Source: Pedobacter heparinus DSM 2366 (GTDB taxonomy: Bacteria; Bacteroidota; Bacteroidia; Sphingobacteriales; Sphingobacteriaceae). From it: a DNA stretch of 64,000 nucleotides. Below the pieces are notes generated by a model. The model saw only the letters and a list, made by a program, of their open reading frames with translations, ran no database searches and was not told where the DNA came from. The position numbers and the translations under genes were made by a program. The stretch spans positions 3,596,001 through 3,660,000 of the forward strand of contig NC_013061.1 in assembly GCF_000023825.1 (NCBI RefSeq), given 5' to 3'. Shown here piece after piece: positions 44,236 to 52,226 of the stretch (the stretch's first letter is position 1; every line of letters starts with the position of its first letter).

Positions 44236-45368
44236 TGATGCATATCCTGATTGCCCCAAATGCCTTCAAGAATAGTCTTACTGCCACAGATGCAGCAATA
44301 ACTATCCAGAATGGATTACATTTAAGTAACCTTAACTGCACTACTTCCTGCTTTCCCATTGCAGATGGTGGGGATGGCACCGCCAGCCTGATCATTGAAA
44401 AGTGCGGAGGAAAGCGTATTGAAGTTACCGTACATGATGCGCTGGGAAGAGAAATCACTTCTTCATTTGGCTTAATAGATGATGAGCAGACGGCAGTGAT
44501 CGAAATGGCAGAAGCCTCAGGTCTCAAACAGTTAAAAACAGCAGAATTAAATCCAATGAGGGCATCTTCCTCCGGCACTGGCGAATTGATTAAAGCTGCA
44601 TTGGACAAAGGCGCAAATAAAATCATTATCGCCATGGGTGGCTCTGCAACTGTTGATGGCGGCTGTGGTATTTTGAATGCATTGGGGTTTACTTTTTTAG
44701 ATCAGAATGGGAATCGCTTAAATCCTGTTCCTGAAGAGCTGATAAATATTAAACGTATAGATGTTTCCAGGGCCGATCCCAGGGCCATTGCTTGTGAAAT
44801 TGTTATTCTTTGCGATGTTGACAATCCATTGTTGGGCAGCAATGGTGCCGCCGCCGTATTTGGTCCACAAAAGGGCGCCAATGAAGCAACAATAGCCCAG
44901 CTTGATCAGTTTCTGTCCAGCTTGGCCAAAATAGCAGATGAACAATTTAAAAGGCCTATAGCCAGCCTCACCTATAGCGGTACTGCCGGAGGCGCAGCAG
45001 CGGGGCTGTATGCCTTTTTAAAAGCGAAACTGGTAAATGGCATTGAATATTTCTTAACCTTAACCAATTTTGACAAGGAATTAAAAAAGGCCGACCTGCT
45101 GATTACCGGCGAGGGGAGCATAGACCTACAAACCCTTCAGGGAAAAGGCCCATTTGGTGTAGCAAAAAAAGCTTTTGAAAGTCATATTCCCGTTATTGGC
45201 CTTGCAGGAAAAGTCCCCCTTGAACCTGGAGCAGAATTGCTAAAGTATTTTAATGTATTAATGGCAATAGGAAATGAACCTGCTGACCTGACTGAAGCTA
45301 TGAAGAACACCAGTAAAAACCTGGAACGGACGGCAACCAATATTGGTACATTACTGACATCAAAATAA
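44235..45368 (+). CDS. Glycerate kinase (GlxK/GarK type)
   Basis: This type I glycerate kinase phosphorylates glycerate to a phosphoglycerate that enters glycolysis. It starts MHILIAPNAFKNSLTATDAA (second Met). The nucleotide/substrate-binding blocks IADGGDGTASLII, IIAMGGSATVDGGCGILNALG, GTAGGAAAGLYAFL and ITGEGSIDLQTLQGKGP are all conserved. Its 377 residues are standard. It is translationally coupled to the GntP-type permease gene, and together they form an uptake-and-entry module. A strong bidirectional terminator follows at once. Confidence 0.93.
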   Translation: MMHILIAPNAFKNSLTATDAAITIQNGLHLSNLNCTTSCFPIADGGDGTASLIIEKCGGKRIEVTVHDALGREITSSFGLIDDEQTAVIEMAEASGLKQLKTAELNPMRASSSGTGELIKAALDKGANKIIIAMGGSATVDGGCGILNALGFTFLDQNGNRLNPVPEELINIKRIDVSRADPRAIACEIVILCDVDNPLLGSNGAAAVFGPQKGANEATIAQLDQFLSSLAKIADEQFKRPIASLTYSGTAGGAAAGLYAFLKAKLVNGIEYFLTLTNFDKELKKADLLITGEGSIDLQTLQGKGPFGVAKKAFESHIPVIGLAGKVPLEPGAELLKYFNVLMAIGNEPADLTEAMKNTSKNLERTATNIGTLLTSK

Positions 45369-45398
45369 AAAGCCTTCGATAATTATCGAAGGCTTTTT
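45367..45398. terminator. Bidirectional terminator between glycerate kinase and the tRNA cluster
   Basis: A perfect palindrome of AAAAAGCC...GGCTTTTT form, with a 14-bp stem and an AATT loop (45367-45398), serves the plus-strand kinase gene. On the minus strand it serves the tRNA operon, whose last tRNA ends at 45400. Confidence 0.92.
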
Positions 45399-45399
45399 G

Positions 45400-45472
<73 letters not shown>

Positions 45473-45481
45473 ATTACCAGA

Positions 45482-45507
45482 GGCCACAATGTCCGCTGTG
45501 GCTTTTT
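45482..45507 (+). terminator. Plus-strand hairpin between tRNA genes
   Basis: GCCACA and TGTGGC (45483-45502) pair around an 8-nt loop, followed by six T on the plus strand. Because the tRNAs run on the minus strand, it would only stop plus-strand read-through from the glycerate kinase operon. Confidence 0.55.
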
Positions 45508-45509
45508 TG

Positions 45510-45594
45510 TACTCAGAGCGGGAATCGAACCCGCACGACTTTTAAGGTCACAGGATTTTAAGTCCTGCGTGTCTACCAGTTCCACCATCTGAGC
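45510..45594 (-). tRNA. tRNA-Leu (anticodon TAA)
   Basis: The 85-nt sequence has a long variable arm, acceptor GCTCAGA/TCTGAGT, anticodon loop CTTAAAA (anticodon TAA, reading UUA) and T-loop GTTCGATTC. Discriminator is A and CCA is not encoded. Confidence 0.94.
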
Positions 45595-45662
45595 ATAATC
45601 ATTATCAAAACATTGATAGGATTAATTTTTATAAATGTCTTCCTGGTATTGAAAACATTTAG

Positions 45663-45735
<73 letters not shown>

Positions 45736-45811
45736 ATTACTTAACACCATCCGATGTTATCCCTTTTTAGGTCAGGGTTAAAATTATTCACCTTGTTTCC
45801 GTTTGGGATTG

Positions 45812-45842
45812 CAAATATAAATACTTTTAGTTTAACGTCAAG
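45812..45842 (-). promoter_or_regulatory. Promoter of the Gly-Leu-Gly tRNA cluster
   Basis: On the minus strand CTTG (45842-45839), 19 nt and TATATTTG (45819-45812) give a good Bacteroidota promoter. It lies about 77 nt upstream of the first tRNA. Confidence 0.65.
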
Positions 45843-45866
45843 TTATTTTTCATAAAAATGAAGCCC

Positions 45867-46358
45867 TTAAGCTAAGTCATTGGCCTTCAACACCTCAAAA
45901 ATCAAATCATTCTCAAAACCTCTGGCCAGCAGATAAGACACCAGCTTATATTTTCTTTTATAAGGGTCCTTTTCACTTATTGAAGGAAGCTTTTTTTCTG
46001 CCAGCATCAATATAGTCTTTAAATATTCATCATAATCTATAGCCTTAAGTGCATTCGAAATCATCTTATCGGGCACACGTTTCAATTTAAGTCCCTGCTT
46101 TATTTTCATCTTGCCCCAGTGCTTTATGTTAAACTTACCCGAAACGTAAGCCTTTGTAAAACGCTCTTCATTTAAAAAGTTGGTTTGTATCAGCTCCGAT
46201 ATCACTTCTTCCACCTCATTGCTCCAAAGCCCCCACTCATACAATTTATCTCGCAGTTCTTGCTGAGAGCGTTCTTGGTAAGCACAATAATGTTCAGCCT
46301 TAGCTAAAGCACTTTTCTTATCCGGTTTAACTGGTTTCTTTTCGGGCCTGTCCATCAT
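45867..46358 (-). CDS. recX: RecX-family regulatory protein
   Basis: RecX modulates RecA filament activity. The 163-residue, strongly basic protein has the three-helix RecX repeats: HYCAYQERSQQELRDKLYEWG, VISELIQTNFLNEERFTKAYVSGKFNIKHWGKMKIKQGL (quoted in part: LNEERFTKAYVSGKF) and the C-terminal LVSYLLARGFENDLIFEVL. A Lys/Pro-rich N-terminal tail is typical. recA is not in this window. Two tandem ATGs (46358 and 46355) are possible starts. Confidence 0.88.
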   Translation of the reverse strand: MMDRPEKKPVKPDKKSALAKAEHYCAYQERSQQELRDKLYEWGLWSNEVEEVISELIQTNFLNEERFTKAYVSGKFNIKHWGKMKIKQGLKLKRVPDKMISNALKAIDYDEYLKTILMLAEKKLPSISEKDPYKRKYKLVSYLLARGFENDLIFEVLKANDLA

Positions 46359-46489
46359 AAGACGAAACTACTTAAAATCCAGATAGGATTTATCTGTAAA
46401 TTTCTTAGCATGGTATCCTTTAGCCCCTACTTCTCATGCAAGCTCACTTTTAAAGTGCCCTGCAAAGGGGGGCCGACAACAATTGTATG

Positions 46490-46626
46490 CCATATCCGAG
46501 CTCTTACCGCAGTTACAAGTAACCCTTAATGCTCAAAACCTTGCATTTACCAATCAAAACCTTTCTGAATATCTGGGTATCACATTAAGAAATTTAAACA
46601 GGGCCTTAAAAGAAACTGAAAAATAA
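46490..46626 (+). pseudogene. Remnant of a Crp/Fnr-type helix-turn-helix domain
   Basis: A frame ending at TAA 46626 encodes ELLPQLQVTLNAQ... followed by TNQNLSEYLGITLRNLNRAL. This matches the DNA-binding helix-turn-helix of Crp/Fnr-family regulators. The frame stays open further upstream, but those residues do not resemble the cyclic-nucleotide-binding domain that should precede the helix-turn-helix, and no good start codon is seen. It looks like the 3' scar of a lost regulator gene. Confidence 0.6.
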
Positions 46627-46694
46627 AGTCTGCTCATACAATCCTTTAGCGTCTTTTTAAACCTCTTTTACAATAAATAAAAAAATAATTAAAA

Positions 46695-46719
46695 AAAGTC
46701 TAGTAATTTAATAGACTTT
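46695..46719 (+). repeat. Inverted repeat upstream of the tRNA-Cys promoter
   Basis: AAAGTCTA (46695-46702), a 9-nt spacer and TAGACTTT (46712-46719) form a perfect 8-bp inverted repeat just before the -7 box at 46723. It may be a weak terminator of the regulator remnant or an operator. Confidence 0.5.
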
Positions 46720-46722
46720 ATA

Positions 46723-46730
46723 TATATTTG
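46723..46730 (+). promoter_or_regulatory. -7 element of the tRNA-Cys gene
   Basis: TATATTTG matches TAnnTTTG perfectly, 31 nt before the tRNA-Cys. No -33 box is evident at the expected distance. Confidence 0.55.
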
Positions 46731-46761
46731 TATCATCAATCGGTGAAAAGATTGAAAATAT

Positions 46762-46835
46762 AGTCATGTGGCCGAGTGGTTAGGTAAGGGTCTGCAAAAC
46801 CTTTGACGGCGGTTCGAATCCGCCCTTGACGTCCA
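46762..46835 (+). tRNA. tRNA-Cys (anticodon GCA) with mismatched acceptor stem
   Basis: The anticodon stem AGGGT/ACCTT holds loop CTGCAAA (anticodon GCA), and the T arm GGCGG-TTCGAAT-CCGCC is perfect. The discriminator is T, as in Cys tRNAs, and CCA is encoded (46833-46835). The acceptor arms AGTCATG and CTTGACG pair at only five of seven positions (1:72 is A-G and 6:67 is T-T). It may be functional but imperfect, or a decaying copy. Confidence 0.8.
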
Positions 46836-46893
46836 CAGTACAATTTCTATATTGACTGCAATTAGATGTTTGGTTAGATCTAAGTTTTGTTTG

Positions 46894-46925
46894 AAAGCCA
46901 GGTTGGATGACCTGGCTTTTTATTT
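46894..46925 (+). terminator. Terminator after tRNA-Cys
   Basis: AAAGCCAGGT (46894-46903) pairs fully with ACCTGGCTTT (46910-46919) around a 6-nt loop and is followed by a TATTT tract. It lies about 60 nt past the tRNA. I see nothing else between it and the sulfatase gene. Confidence 0.85.
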
Positions 46926-47026
46926 ACAACACAACGCAAACGTTTGTGCAAAAATGGAGCAATTATAAAGCGCTTATATGATGTTCAATTGGTAATTTAC
47001 AACATTATTTAACCATTCAATTCTAT

Positions 47027-48538
47027 ATGAAAAGAACAACAATTCTGATTTTAGCATTCCTTCTTTTTGGCACAACGATTCATCTATCAGCCCAAACGGC
47101 AAAACCAAATGTTATTTTTATTTATGCAGATGATTTGGGTTATGGCGACCTGAGCTGCTATGGTGCTACTAAAATAAATACTCCAAACCTTGACAAACTT
47201 GCAAAAAATGGCATCCGCTTTACCAACGGGCATTCTACTTCAGCCACCTGTACCCCATCCCGCTTCGCGGTTATGACAGGGCAATACCCATGGCGCCAAA
47301 AAGGAACAGAAATTTTACCTGGCGACGCGGCACTGATTGTTCCAACAAATACGACTACCCTGCCTAAAGTATTTAAAAAAGCTGGTTATCAAACCGCAGT
47401 TGTAGGTAAATGGCACCTCGGGTTGGGTAAACAAGTAGAAAAAAACTGGAATACTGAAGTAACACCCGGGCCAAATGAAGTGGGCTTCGATTATTCATTT
47501 ATTTTTCCGGCAACAGCCGATAGGGTCCCAACTGTTTTTATGGAAAATCATAAAATACTGGCTTTGGATCAGACAGACCCCATCAGAGTAGATTATAAAA
47601 ATCCGGTCGGCAACGATCCGACAGGAAAAGAGCATCCGGAATTGCTAAAACTCAAATCTTCAGCAGGACAGGGACACAACAATACCATTGTAAACAGTAT
47701 TGGCAGGATTGGGTACATGGAGGGCGGTCACAAAGCCAGGTGGACAGATGAAGAGGTATCCACAACATTTCTGACCAAGGCCCGGGATTTTATAGAAAAG
47801 AATAAAAATCAACCGTTTTTCCTTTATTTTACACTAACCGAACCGCATGTGCCCCGTATGCCTGCCACCATGTTTAAAGGGAAAAGTGAACTTGGATTAA
47901 GGGGTGATGCGATATTGCAGCTGGACTGGACAGTAGGCCAGATCATGAAACAACTGGAATATCTGAAACTGGATAAAAATACCCTCATTATTTTTTCGAG
48001 TGATAACGGCCCGGTACTGGACGATGGCTATGAAGATGAGGCTGTAAAAAAAAGTGTCGGACATCAACCTTCCGGAATTTTCAGGGGCGGCAAATACAGT
48101 TCATTCGAAGCCGGAACAAGGGTTCCATGGATCATGAGTTGGCCAGGCACCATATTGCCAAAGGTATCTGAAGCTATGGTTTGCCAAATGGACTTACTCG
48201 CCTCTTTTTCCTACCTTTTAAACGTCCCACTGCCTGCTGATGAAACTACCGACAGCGAAAATGTCTTACCTGCGTTGCTAGGCAAATCCACAAAAGGCCG
48301 TACCACATTAATTACACAGGGAGGCCCACTGGCCATCATCAAAAACAACTGGAAATACATTGAACCAGGTAAGGGCATTGCTTACGATAAATTAACAGGT
48401 ATAGAGATGGGTGTATCGGCAAGTGGTCAATTGTATAACCTGAACACCGATCCTGGAGAAACTGAAAATGTTCTCTACAAATACGCGAGCAAAGCAAAAG
48501 AGCTGGCTACACTGCTCAATGCTATAAAAGCTAAATAA
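47027..48538 (+). CDS. Exported S1-family sulfatase
   Basis: A signal peptide (about residues 1-22, IHLSAQ) precedes a type I sulfatase. The formylglycine motif is CTPSR with C75 in TSATCTPSRFAVMTG. The metal-binding start is FIYADDLGYGDLSCYG, and VVGKWHLGLG and IIFSSDNGPV carry further conserved residues. The C-x-P-S-R form needs an anaerobic-type (anSME) or FGE maturase, and neither is nearby. There is no SusC/SusD pair, so it is an orphan sulfatase that probably desulfates polysaccharide or arylsulfate in the periplasm. Confidence 0.92.
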   Translation: MKRTTILILAFLLFGTTIHLSAQTAKPNVIFIYADDLGYGDLSCYGATKINTPNLDKLAKNGIRFTNGHSTSATCTPSRFAVMTGQYPWRQKGTEILPGDAALIVPTNTTTLPKVFKKAGYQTAVVGKWHLGLGKQVEKNWNTEVTPGPNEVGFDYSFIFPATADRVPTVFMENHKILALDQTDPIRVDYKNPVGNDPTGKEHPELLKLKSSAGQGHNNTIVNSIGRIGYMEGGHKARWTDEEVSTTFLTKARDFIEKNKNQPFFLYFTLTEPHVPRMPATMFKGKSELGLRGDAILQLDWTVGQIMKQLEYLKLDKNTLIIFSSDNGPVLDDGYEDEAVKKSVGHQPSGIFRGGKYSSFEAGTRVPWIMSWPGTILPKVSEAMVCQMDLLASFSYLLNVPLPADETTDSENVLPALLGKSTKGRTTLITQGGPLAIIKNNWKYIEPGKGIAYDKLTGIEMGVSASGQLYNLNTDPGETENVLYKYASKAKELATLLNAIKAK

Positions 48539-48542
48539 GAAA

Positions 48543-48571
48543 CGGGGATACAGCAATCCACCGTATCCCCG
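48543..48571 (+). terminator. Hairpin after the sulfatase gene
   Basis: CGGGGATAC (48543-48551) pairs perfectly with GTATCCCCG (48563-48571). It lies 4 nt after the sulfatase stop but lacks a T run, so it may stabilise the 3' end or act with a factor instead of being a classical terminator. Confidence 0.55.
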
Positions 48572-48695
48572 CTATCTAAATTAACGCTCTCAGTTATATA
48601 GACGATAAAATATTTAATTTATTGTACCCGATATCAAAAAATTATTTTTTGTAGTTCCTTATTTCCCATGAATTAACAACAAAACAAACAGTAAA

Positions 48696-49127
48696 TTATT
48701 TTACACGTTTCCAGGTTTCCGACCTGCCGATCAGCGAGAAGCCAATATAGCCCCTCATGTTCAATATGTCATTCCCCTTCATAGTCATGTTACAACTATA
48801 GGTTTTACCTGATTTTGGATCGTAGATCTTGCCGTCAGTCCATTTCCCTTCATCAAAAACAAAGTTTTTCAAGATCTCAAGGCCAAGAATAGGTTGTTTC
48901 CTCTGGTTTTCATCCGGGTTCTTTACATCTGTTTTTACATTTCCCTTTTCATCCTTAGGTTCTTTTAACCATACAATTTTACCGAAGTATTTTTCACCTT
49001 TTTTGGTAATATCAACATGTGCTTCACCTGAAGAATTAATCCATTTGCCAATAATGGCATCTTTGTTCTGGGCAAAGCCTGTAAAGGAAATTGCCGTAAG
49101 CAGCAATAAAAAAATTAAGTGTTTCAT
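48696..49127 (-). CDS. DUF2147 exported protein
   Basis: This 143-residue protein has a signal peptide (about 1-19, ITGFAQ-type end SFTGFAQ). The small beta-rich domain begins IIGKWINSSGEAHVDITKKG and ends GFSLIGRSETWKRV, which is the DUF2147 pattern (lipocalin-like fold, unknown function). It is separated from the copper block by about 50 nt and may be an independent gene. A near-consensus -7 box, TATCTTTA, lies about 20 nt upstream of its start. Confidence 0.87.
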   Translation of the reverse strand: MKHLIFLLLLTAISFTGFAQNKDAIIGKWINSSGEAHVDITKKGEKYFGKIVWLKEPKDEKGNVKTDVKNPDENQRKQPILGLEILKNFVFDEGKWTDGKIYDPKSGKTYSCNMTMKGNDILNMRGYIGFSLIGRSETWKRVK

Positions 49128-49180
49128 AAGTATAAGTTAGTGTTTTCTAAAGATACTAAACGACACCTGTAATCAGAAAA

Positions 49181-49744
49181 TTATTTTATGATCTCTTTTA
49201 CTTCGCCGCAGGTCATCATGCTTTCGCCAAAATAGGGGTTTCTGATTTCTTTTTTATTACTTAACCAGCTAGCTCCTTTATCGTGCAGTGCCATAGGGCA
49301 GTACTCAACATATACTTCACCAGAATTTAAACCTGAAGCTTTAACACGTGCAATAAAATCATTGCTCAGATCCGAAAACACAGTCCTTTGTGCTTCAATA
49401 TCTGCCCCAGTAGTTATTTTTGAGGCTAAGGTTACCAGCGCAGTTCCGCCAGTCAGTTCTTTTGCACCCAATTCAATGGCGCTAGCCGCCACCTTTGCTT
49501 CTGCCACATCCTCATTTACCAATGCGGTGCTCAGGTGTATATAATGCTGGTATACTGCATTCAGTTTATCATCTTTAATGCTGACACCTGCAGTAGCTTG
49601 TTCCGTAGGCGCTGTATGACCTTCACCCTGGGCATGGTTATGTCCGGCATGAGGATCTGCTTCAGCGGGTTTTTGAGTATTTCCACAGGCTGCAAATAAA
49701 GTTACTGCGGCCAAAATAATTGCGAAATTGATTACTGGTTTCAT
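49181..49744 (-). CDS. DUF3347 lipoprotein with His-rich metal-binding stretch
   Basis: The 187-residue protein has a lipobox (LFAACG), then a His-rich linker DPHAGHNHAQGEGH likely to bind metal. A DUF3347 domain follows (about 60-187), with VYQHYIHLSTALVNEDVAEA, VYVEYCPMALHDKGASWLS and IRNPYFGESMMTCGEV. The conserved Cys and Met residues suit Cu(I) or Ag(I). It is the last gene of the cus-type operon, 29 nt after the adaptor gene, and probably acts as a periplasmic metal chaperone for the efflux pump. Confidence 0.88.
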   Translation of the reverse strand: MKPVINFAIILAAVTLFAACGNTQKPAEADPHAGHNHAQGEGHTAPTEQATAGVSIKDDKLNAVYQHYIHLSTALVNEDVAEAKVAASAIELGAKELTGGTALVTLASKITTGADIEAQRTVFSDLSNDFIARVKASGLNSGEVYVEYCPMALHDKGASWLSNKKEIRNPYFGESMMTCGEVKEIIK

Positions 49745-49773
49745 TTTCTTGTTTTTATAATTAATAATTAAGA

Positions 49774-50994
49774 TTACATTTTTAACCCTTCAATGGGATT
49801 TTTTCCTTTTTTAAGGATATATTCACTATACAACAGGTAAGCACCCGTTACCACTACCTGGTCGCCATTTTTCAGGCCAGCAGAAATTTCTACCTGGTTA
49901 TCGTTCTCCTGCCCGGTTTTCACCAACCTTGGCTCAAAGCTATCTTTCCCCTTTTTAATCCATACGTGCATCCCCTTCCCATCTCGTATTACTGCATCAA
50001 CAGGTAAGGTGAGTGCCTTACTTTTATTTCCGGAAGGCAAAAAAACATTGGCCTGTAAGCCTGGTTGCCACTGGTTTCCAGGATTAGGGATGGAACCCCG
50101 GATTTGCATCAGCTGGGTACCCGAAGCCAGTGCAGGATTAATAAAACTAATGGTCATTTCCTGGGGCTGATCTTCCCAGCCAGTGATTACCACTTTAACT
50201 TTCTGGCCATCTTTCACATTTTTCGCCTCATCAGGATACACATCGGCTTCCACCCATAACTGTGCATAGCCTTCCAGTCGCAAAACCGGACTACCTTCGG
50301 TTACATATTGTCCCTCTGTTACCGACACTTCTGCTACTATCCCTCCTTCTGGCGCATAAAAAACCACAAATGGATCTTTTTTCCGGGTTTTAACCAGTTG
50401 CTTTACCTCTTGTTCCGATTGTCCGTACAGCAACAGTTTTTGTTTAGCCGAAGCCACAATCTGCCTTTCTATTTGATCACCCTGAAATTGCTTTTCCTGG
50501 GCAATAGCCATCAGATATTCTTGCTGAAGCGTAGCCAGTTGTTCAGAATAGAGCTTATACAAGGGTTGTCCCTTCTTTACCTTAACCCCTGTTTCCTGAA
50601 CATAAAGCCGCTCTATCCGCCCTGCAATCCTACTGGAAATGTAACTGCTCTGTTCCGGGTTAACCACCAGACGGCCGTTTAACTGTTTAACCCCCGAAAG
50701 GCTATTTTCGCCAATCATAAGGATGCCAATATTGGCCAGGGCCTGGCGCTTTTCATCTACTTTTAAAGCCTTATCGTTGCTGTTCTTTTCAAACGGCACC
50801 AGGTCCATGCCACAGATCGGACAGGTCCCCATTTCATTTTTTACGACCTGTGGGTGCATGGGGCAGGTAAAAGTCTGTAACTTTTGGCCTCCTACCCCTG
50901 CTGCCGACTTTTTCCCCTCACTGCAGGCTGCAATGAATACCGATGGAAACAGCGCCATCAGGGCCATGTTTTTTAAGAATATTTTCCGTTCCAT
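49774..50994 (-). CDS. cusB: CusB-type efflux adaptor with N-terminal heavy-metal-binding domain
   Basis: This periplasmic adaptor (membrane fusion protein) of a copper/silver RND pump has a lipobox (FIAACS). A heavy-metal-binding motif, TFTCPMHPQVVKNEMGTCPICGMD (quoted in part: CPMHPQ and CPICGMDLVP), follows at about residues 37-66. The hairpin, lipoyl and beta-barrel domains come next (SSYISSRIAGRIERLYVQETG, EGGIVAEVSVTEGQYV, LPVDAVIRDGKG). Its 406 residues are typical. It lies 2 nt after a second adaptor gene, so this operon encodes two adaptors for one pump. Confidence 0.9.
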   Translation of the reverse strand: MERKIFLKNMALMALFPSVFIAACSEGKKSAAGVGGQKLQTFTCPMHPQVVKNEMGTCPICGMDLVPFEKNSNDKALKVDEKRQALANIGILMIGENSLSGVKQLNGRLVVNPEQSSYISSRIAGRIERLYVQETGVKVKKGQPLYKLYSEQLATLQQEYLMAIAQEKQFQGDQIERQIVASAKQKLLLYGQSEQEVKQLVKTRKKDPFVVFYAPEGGIVAEVSVTEGQYVTEGSPVLRLEGYAQLWVEADVYPDEAKNVKDGQKVKVVITGWEDQPQEMTISFINPALASGTQLMQIRGSIPNPGNQWQPGLQANVFLPSGNKSKALTLPVDAVIRDGKGMHVWIKKGKDSFEPRLVKTGQENDNQVEISAGLKNGDQVVVTGAYLLYSEYILKKGKNPIEGLKM

Positions 50995-50996
50995 AG

Positions 50997-52226
50997 CTAT
51001 TGTGATATTTTTATAAAGCTTTCACTGTCTACCAGATAAGCTGCATTTTTACTGATAGGCCAGTTACTGATATCGGTTTTAACCTGTACCATCCCTCCAA
51101 TGGTGATCCCGGCATCAACCTGTTTAGGGATAAAAACATTGCCTTCTTTTTTAAATACGATTCTTTTATTTCCTAAAGATACCAGGGCTGATTCCGGCAG
51201 CCACCATGATTTTGGTAGCAATACAGGGATTCTTGCAGTCAGCAATTCGCCTACCCTGAAACTGGGCTTATGCAGGTACACCCGGGCAATGGTAAAATTA
51301 TCTCCGTCTTTAAATACAGGTTGGATTAAGCCAATGGCTCCCGTCTCCATATTATTTTTTTCGTTGTTTTTATAAAATACAAACCGGTGCCCCTTTTTTA
51401 GCAATGCAGCCAATGCAGGCTTCAACGAAAATTCGGCCACCAGGCGATCAGCATTGTAAATAGTAAATAGTGATTGTCCCGCACTTACATATTGTCCTTC
51501 ACGCAATAGCAGAGGGGTACTGGCCGGGGTTGATGGTCTACTAATGGTAGCACCAGTTGTTGAAGCGGCGCTACCCATTCCAGCCATCCTATCTGAAGAT
51601 CCGTTACTTCCCCCAGTCGGGGATGGGGCAGCAACAACCGGAGCAGCATTTTTTTCCAGTATATAACCATTTGCATGGCTGTATACCGGAATGCGGTAAT
51701 TTATCTTTCCTGTTTTCAGTAGCTGATTGACCGCAGCAGCATTCATTCCCAAAAGCATTAAGCGTTGTATAGCGCTATTTAACAGGGCCGGATCTTTTTC
51801 TGAGTTTTTCAAAAACAACAGTTCCTGCTGTGCTGCAGCGAGATCAGGCGAATAAACTTCCATAATCAACTGTCCCTTTTTAACCGGCTGATAATTGTAT
51901 TTGATCAGTAAACGTTCTATCCTGCCACTTACCCTGCTGGCAATGCTTTTTTCATTACGGGTATCGTAATTTACCAGGCCCTGTACTTCCTCAGTAAATA
52001 TCTTTGTACCATAATCGGCCTTAATTACAGGTAATTTGGCTACCACCTGCTCATTTGAAGGTTTTAACAAATGAGACAGGTTACTGTCTATTTTTACAAT
52101 GGCAGGATCGTCAGCTGCATCATGCTTTACTTTTTTGCGGTTACAGGCACTTACCAGCAGAACAGCAACCAGTACCAAACACATCAGCAGGGGCTTAGCG
52201 ATAAAGTTCTTTCTCATAATCTGCAA
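50997..52226 (-). CDS. Second efflux RND periplasmic adaptor
   Basis: This HlyD/CusB-like adaptor has a lipobox (LLVSACN) and the SRVSGRIERLLIKYNYQPVKKGQ barrel-sandwich start, then an alpha-hairpin region (AAAQQELLFLKN). An unusual Gly/Ser/Thr/Pro-rich insert of about 50 residues (near 195-245) breaks the lipoyl region, and FTIYNADRLVAEFSL and ESALVSLGNKRIVFKK follow. It lacks the metal-binding domain of its neighbour. Starts at 52226 and 52217 are both possible. It overlaps the end of the TolC gene by 23-32 bases. Confidence 0.85.
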   Translation of the reverse strand: MQIMRKNFIAKPLLMCLVLVAVLLVSACNRKKVKHDAADDPAIVKIDSNLSHLLKPSNEQVVAKLPVIKADYGTKIFTEEVQGLVNYDTRNEKSIASRVSGRIERLLIKYNYQPVKKGQLIMEVYSPDLAAAQQELLFLKNSEKDPALLNSAIQRLMLLGMNAAAVNQLLKTGKINYRIPVYSHANGYILEKNAAPVVAAPSPTGGSNGSSDRMAGMGSAASTTGATISRPSTPASTPLLLREGQYVSAGQSLFTIYNADRLVAEFSLKPALAALLKKGHRFVFYKNNEKNNMETGAIGLIQPVFKDGDNFTIARVYLHKPSFRVGELLTARIPVLLPKSWWLPESALVSLGNKRIVFKKEGNVFIPKQVDAGITIGGMVQVKTDISNWPISKNAAYLVDSESFIKISQ

